Origin: Albifimbria verrucaria
Taxonomy: Eukaryota > Ascomycota > Sordariomycetes > Hypocreales > Stachybotryaceae
Assembly (NCBI GenBank): GCA_020081605.1
Contig: JAHREC010000018.1
Span: 806,001-870,000, forward strand
Length of the DNA stretch: 64,000 nt
Direction: 5' to 3'
This document shows positions 59,596-64,000 of the stretch, piece by piece (position 1 is the first letter of the stretch; each line of letters begins with the position of its first letter). The translations under genes and the position numbers were made by a program. The notes beneath the pieces are model-generated. The model ran no database searches and was not told the DNA's origin. It saw nothing but the letters and a program-made list of their open reading frames with translations.

Positions 59596-61849
59596 GACCA
59601 CCGTATCCCTTCTCACGCTGTTACACGCTCCAGGCGCTCGTGATGCGCTCTTTGCGCCGCCCGTATCCTAGTCTGCCTAGGACAAAGCTCAATTTGCGTG
59701 GTTTGTGCCGCCTACATCTCCAGGGTCCCCCTTGCTCCACTGTCCAAACCCCATGCATCGGCCGACCCGGCCATCTGGTTGGCCAGCGCCAGGTCACATC
59801 GGACCTTCGGAGGGGCCACCACGTCTTGTTTGTCCTGTGTTTTTGTTAACAGCTTGGCTTCCCTTATCGACTGGCGGTGGCGGCTTTGTCAATCGAGTGG
59901 GAGACACAGCCAGGTTACCTTGGCTTATGGTGTTGAACGTGTGGGGGCAACTCGGTCATCGTCCAAATAGAGTATCATTTTCGTGCCTCATCAGGGGGAC
60001 CACTTACCAACTACTTTTACCTGTCGTGAGCTTCGCCTTCGTTCGCATTGAGAACGAGCTATATGAGACATTAGGGGAGACTTAGTCTAGACTCGCGGTG
60101 CATCGCCATGTCCCGCAATCTACATCGGTCTGACCTCCACTCAACAGACCATAACAGAGCCAACGCTGGGTAATTCAGGGTCAACTCGCACATGAAATGT
60201 ACAGCATGCAACATGTCATGAGGGGCAGACCTGATTCCACTTCCATCCACCGACAACCCCAGTACGTGGCATCCTAACCCTCGTCAGAGCACACATCCCA
60301 GCTTGTTGGACGATCCTTTCAATAGTCTATGCGTGACCGACAGGCCGGACTTCTCCACGGCCATCCTCCATCGTCAGCTACGCGGTACCTCCCGTGCACT
60401 ATCTCCCGCTTCGCTGCATGTCCCTACAGCTCGGCATCGTGACGGGAGGTGGGTCGTCGGAACTCCTGCATGCAGCACCGGCCTTGTTGTGCGTGCGTGC
60501 AAAGCCTTGCATTTAAACGATGTGCGCGCCGAAAAGCGGTACATCGAATACCACCTCGTTCAAATATCCCGGTCAAATATGTCACCCTCGGCGCTCTCCG
60601 ATGAAAAAGTACTTGGGGTTAACTCCGCCAAGAGCGGCTGAATGCATTAACGAGTCGCCATGTCATGTCATGTGCCAGGTCTTGGCTGGCATCCCTAGTT
60701 CATTCGACAGGTTGCTTCTGAATACTTCAAATCTTGAGGTTAGTTCACCTGGTCATGGTTCAATTGATGCTAGACTTACACAGAACCAACCCAAAGATTC
60801 TAGATGCGGTCCAGCTTCCGACAGTTTCTAACCGGGACGTATATTGATCAATCCGCAGTCTATAACACGTATGTTGAATAACACAAAATAAGGCTTTTCT
60901 TTGCGGAATCATATGATGGTACGGTAGCTTTGAGGGCATGCAGCCTCTCAATAACCTCGAGCCACGTACGTATATCCTTGAATCCTAGCTCTTAGCTGTT
61001 CATACACCACCCTTCCAACCAAGAATATCTCCTTGCTAGGCGATGCAAGCCGCTCAGACTAATAATCGATTGGATCGGTTAGAAAGCTGGTAATGGTTGT
61101 TGGGACGTCATGGTCCTATATTGGTAAAGCTCAAGATGATCCCAGGTTCCAGCTCGTAGTCTTCATTGCATCAACGGGAATTCCCTTCTTAAAAGGGTCA
61201 TATGTGGTAACAATAAGATTATTAAGCTCATTTTCTGCCCTTTTCCGTTTCCAGGAGCAAATTACTTGCTGTTGTCCGTGCAGGTCCATGCTCTTCTTAA
61301 CTTACATGGTTGGTTGTTCTGAAAGTGCAATTACGTGCTCACATGTATTGAGTATTTTCTTTTGCTATTCAAGTCATTGAGCGCATCCCAATCTATTATT
61401 GTGCTTAACTATAGTTCATGGATCTCTCAGATATCTTTTAATTTGGGTCTATGTGTTCTTTTATGCTGTAGCTATTAAGATTACTTTACCTAGATAACGT
61501 TGGCACTGGCACTCCTAAGCCCAGGCTACCTTATCCCATAATTCTCGACAGGTGATGTCTCAAACCAATAAAATACACGATATGAGACATTTCAACCCTC
61601 TTCGTTCAAAAGGAATTCTTCAATGCCTACTTACGTGTCACGAAATGAATGTTTTTACAGTAGAGGCAAAACATCGCAACCCTCCAATATGGTCCAGGGT
61701 ATCTGCGCACGCCATAGCACGTGGTGAGAAGAATCGGGACTATATCGGTGCTTGGCCTCAGCTACCTCTCGCAGCGTCAACCTCCATGAACCACCGTTGA
61801 ACGGCATTGGCAACACTAACTACGTTATTCAGGGCAGGATCTCTGCACC
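59596..61849. other. 2.3-kb intergenic region between metallothionein and chromate transporter
   Basis: This divergent region serves the metallothionein (minus) and the CHR transporter (plus). ORFs at 59508-60085, 60303-60831 and 61093-61380 have no recognisable motif or spliced continuation. AT content rises from about 60,850. Nothing else is supported. Confidence 0.4.
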
Positions 61850-63550
61850 ATGGCATCTAGTGATTTGCAGTTTCGGTTACGCCGAGCGGCTCGCAGCGCC
61901 CTCGAGACGTGCAAGGTCAACTGGCACCTTGGCTTCACCTCCTTCGGTGGACCACCGGTCCATTTCAAGATTGTATGCTAATCTACATGATGGCGTTTTC
62001 ATACGAGCTGTTTGCCATGTAGTAAAACTCTAGGCTGACCGTGTAACAGTTTCACGACAGATTCGTCACGAAGCTCCGTTGGATCGATGAGGAGCTTGTA
62101 AGTTCGATACGACCTCTCTAATTGTCCGGTGTGACGGGAATGTCAACTCTAATTCGTCTCCTCTCGTAGTATCAGGAGCTTTTCAGCGTCACACAGGCCT
62201 TGTCCGGCCCGGCCAGCACCAAAATGCTGTACTGCATCAACCTCACGCAGCATAACATACTTGGGGCGACCCTGGCGTTTCTCCTATGGAGGTAGGTCCC
62301 GGTCATCTGTGTAAATCAAAAGCTCCAAACTAAATGATTCACGACAAAAGTCTTCCTGGTGCATTGGGTATGTTTGGCCTCTCTGTAGGCATATCCACCG
62401 TCGGCGAGACACTCCCACGTCCTGTCTATGCCCTTCTCTCCGGCCTCAACGCCGCAACTGTTGGTATCATTGCCTTGGCCGCCGTTGAGCTGTCCGATAA
62501 GGCCATCACGGACAAACTGACCACACTAATCGTATTTCTGACCGCTTCAGCCGGCATGCTTTACAAGGCGTTGTGGTACTTTCCGGTGCTGGTCGTCCTG
62601 TCCGGGTGTGCGACCGTGATCAACGATAATCGTTGGTTGCATCGGCCAATACAGGCACTAAGACGGCGCATGAATAGAAGGACTGAGGGGATGCCGTCCT
62701 TGAAAGTGATGGCGCTGTAACAGAGGAAGATCGGGCAGAAAGGGTGCACCTACAGAATCATCCCGTGTGTCTACTGACGCAAACGGGTCATCGGAACCCG
62801 AGGCACGATTCATTCCACCCGAACGTCGCTTCAACCTTTCCTGGCAGGCTGGGACGGCCATTGTAGCCATATTTCTTACCACGTTCATCACTGTCATGGT
62901 CATACGCGGTACTCTACGCCACCTTCCCTGCTCTACCGACTATTCGCCAACCTCTATCTTGCGGGAACGATCATCTTTGGTGGTGGGCCTGTCGTTATTC
63001 CACTGCTCCGGGAATACATTGTAGATGAAGGCTGGGTCAGCCCGCGCGACTTTCTTATCGGTCTTGCCATCGCACAAGCTTTTCCTGGGCCAAACTTCAA
63101 TTTTGCCGTATTCCTCGGGGGTTGGCGGCCGTCAATGCTGGGTACTCTGCTGCTGCAGGGGCCATTATTGCGTTCTGCGGCATCTTCGCTCCGGGCATCA
63201 TTCTCGTCCACGGCACTATGGGTATATGGTCCTCGCTACGAAGCAAACCATGGGTCAAGTCTGTTGTAAGAGGTGTGAACGCAGGAGCCGTGGGTCTCAT
63301 TTATACTGCTGTGTATCGTATATGGCAGGTTGGCTATATTGATGAAGGCTTCCAATCAGGTAGGAGCTTGGGAGATGACGCCTGGTGGGTAGCAGTCACA
63401 GCGTCTGCATTTGTGGGTGGTCGGTTCTTCGGTATGGTACCGCCGCTCGCCATCATTCTGGGAGCCGTGCTGGGATTGCTCAGATACGCAGTGGTTATGA
63501 GCCAGCAAGATGCCCTCGCTACAGTCCGACCAGGATTTGAGCTTCGATGA
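61850..63550 (+). CDS. Chromate ion transporter (CHR/ChrA family), two-domain form
   Basis: The ATG at 61850 starts MASSDLQFRLRRAARSALET; then NWHLGFTSFGGPPVHFKI, the FGGP signature of the first CHR domain. Introns at 61973-62049, 62098-62169 and 62292-62350 separate FHDRFVTKLRWIDEEL and YQELFSVTQALSGPASTKML from LPGALGMFGLSVGISTVGET. A cytosolic loop (RFIPPERRFNL) leads to the second domain: AGTIIFGGGPVVIPLLREYI and AIAQAFPGPNFNFAVFLGG, with further helices to the end at 63550 (SQQDALATVRPGFELR). CHR proteins export chromate or take up sulfate-like oxyanions, with the paired-domain form common in fungi. Four one-base losses lie near 62700, 62760, 62935 and 63120. A metal-stress role fits the neighbouring metallothionein, but this is inference. 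Confidence 0.85.
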
Positions 63551-64000
63551 TTGGATTTGTACTATAGCAATACCAAAACAGCTAGCGATTGAATACAAAG
63601 TCGACAGAGAGCGATTGTTAGGATTCCAGCTATTGTTGAGAAACAATCGTGGCTATGGGAGATCCTGACAGACCTAATGCATCCCTGATGCAACCACTTG
63701 ATACGTACGTCACAGCCTGAGCTCACAGACCACAGCATACCACAGGATCCAGCGAAACTCGCATCCATTTCGTGGGAATGCGGCTGACACCGATCACGAT
63801 GCGCTTTGTTTTGAATTACCTCTCTTGGAAGCTGCGTTTCACGGCGCATCCGCTTGGTTGTAAGCGGCCACCGAGATGGCGCAACGCGATGTCGGAACTC
63901 GGGCAAATGACTATCGCAATTCTACTGACCCAAGGGCGCTTCAACCTTCATGCGGCTATCTCGTATTATTACAGAATGCAAGATATTGCCTGCCTATGTT
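63551..64000. other. 3' flank to the window end
   Basis: About 450 bases after the CHR transporter. The minus-strand ORF at 63562-63906 has no motif. No feature can be supported. Confidence 0.4.

Noticed and set aside
1..64000. Repeat-induced point mutation (RIP) as the cause of gene damage
   Set aside because: The breaks are one-base length changes, not C-to-T transitions; only two in-frame TGA codons would fit and there is no broad AT-enriched, TpA-rich coding decay.

Overview
The window is nuclear DNA of a filamentous ascomycete (Pezizomycotina). A Sordariomycete, perhaps hypocrealean, fits best, but this is inference. The reasons are GT-AG introns mostly 42-83 nt long, genes on both strands 0.3-3 kb apart, and typical families: a Zn2Cys6 regulator, HsbA wall protein, DUF3669, DUF7708 and NACHT-ankyrin STAND genes, a CYP52-like P450, a DysF peroxin, and a Neurospora-type copper metallothionein. 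I see no rRNA, tRNA, CRISPR array or intact transposon.

Layout. 1-3.9 kb: a partial Gfo/Idh/MocA (Gal80-like) oxidoreductase, a Zn2Cys6 regulator and a hidden HsbA-type wall protein. 5.3-11.7 kb: one very long NACHT-ankyrin NLR-like gene. 11.7-14.9 kb: a large non-coding stretch before a conserved disordered protein. 16.3-19.5 kb: a GCR1_C protein and a P450. 20.9-26.8 kb: DPM3, a coiled-coil possible kinetochore protein, a mitochondrial oxidoreductase-like (YPL107W/OXLD1) protein and a DUF3669 protein. 27.2-33.4 kb: a DUF7708 STAND gene, a DUF7025-type AAA ATPase and the HPT1-type purine phosphoribosyltransferase. 34.3-41.1 kb: a secreted GMC oxidoreductase, an unknown small protein and a LYC1-like acetyltransferase. 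41.4-53 kb: a second DUF7708 gene, then a CYP52-like P450 diverging from an adenylation-carrier-condensation enzyme, the best candidate here for an undescribed pathway. 53.5-57.8 kb: an unknown protein, a three-helix membrane protein and a Pex30-type peroxin. 59.3-63.6 kb: a 25-residue metallothionein and a two-domain chromate (CHR) transporter.

The dominant oddity is technical or evolutionary. Almost every gene longer than about 1 kb is cut by one-nucleotide length changes, mostly losses, inside runs of G, C, A or T. When the reading frame is followed across them, conserved families reappear without other damage. Because this also affects single-copy housekeeping genes (DPM3, HPT1-type, the peroxin), I read most of them as homopolymer errors of a long-read or pyrosequencing assembly rather than as pseudogenes. 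Two in-frame TGA codons, in the NLR and in the CYP52-like gene, are not of that kind and may be real. I therefore annotate gene spans and say where the frame breaks.

Exon borders were placed by eye from splice signals and restored homology, so single-base precision is not guaranteed. Family names come from recognition of motifs, not from a search.
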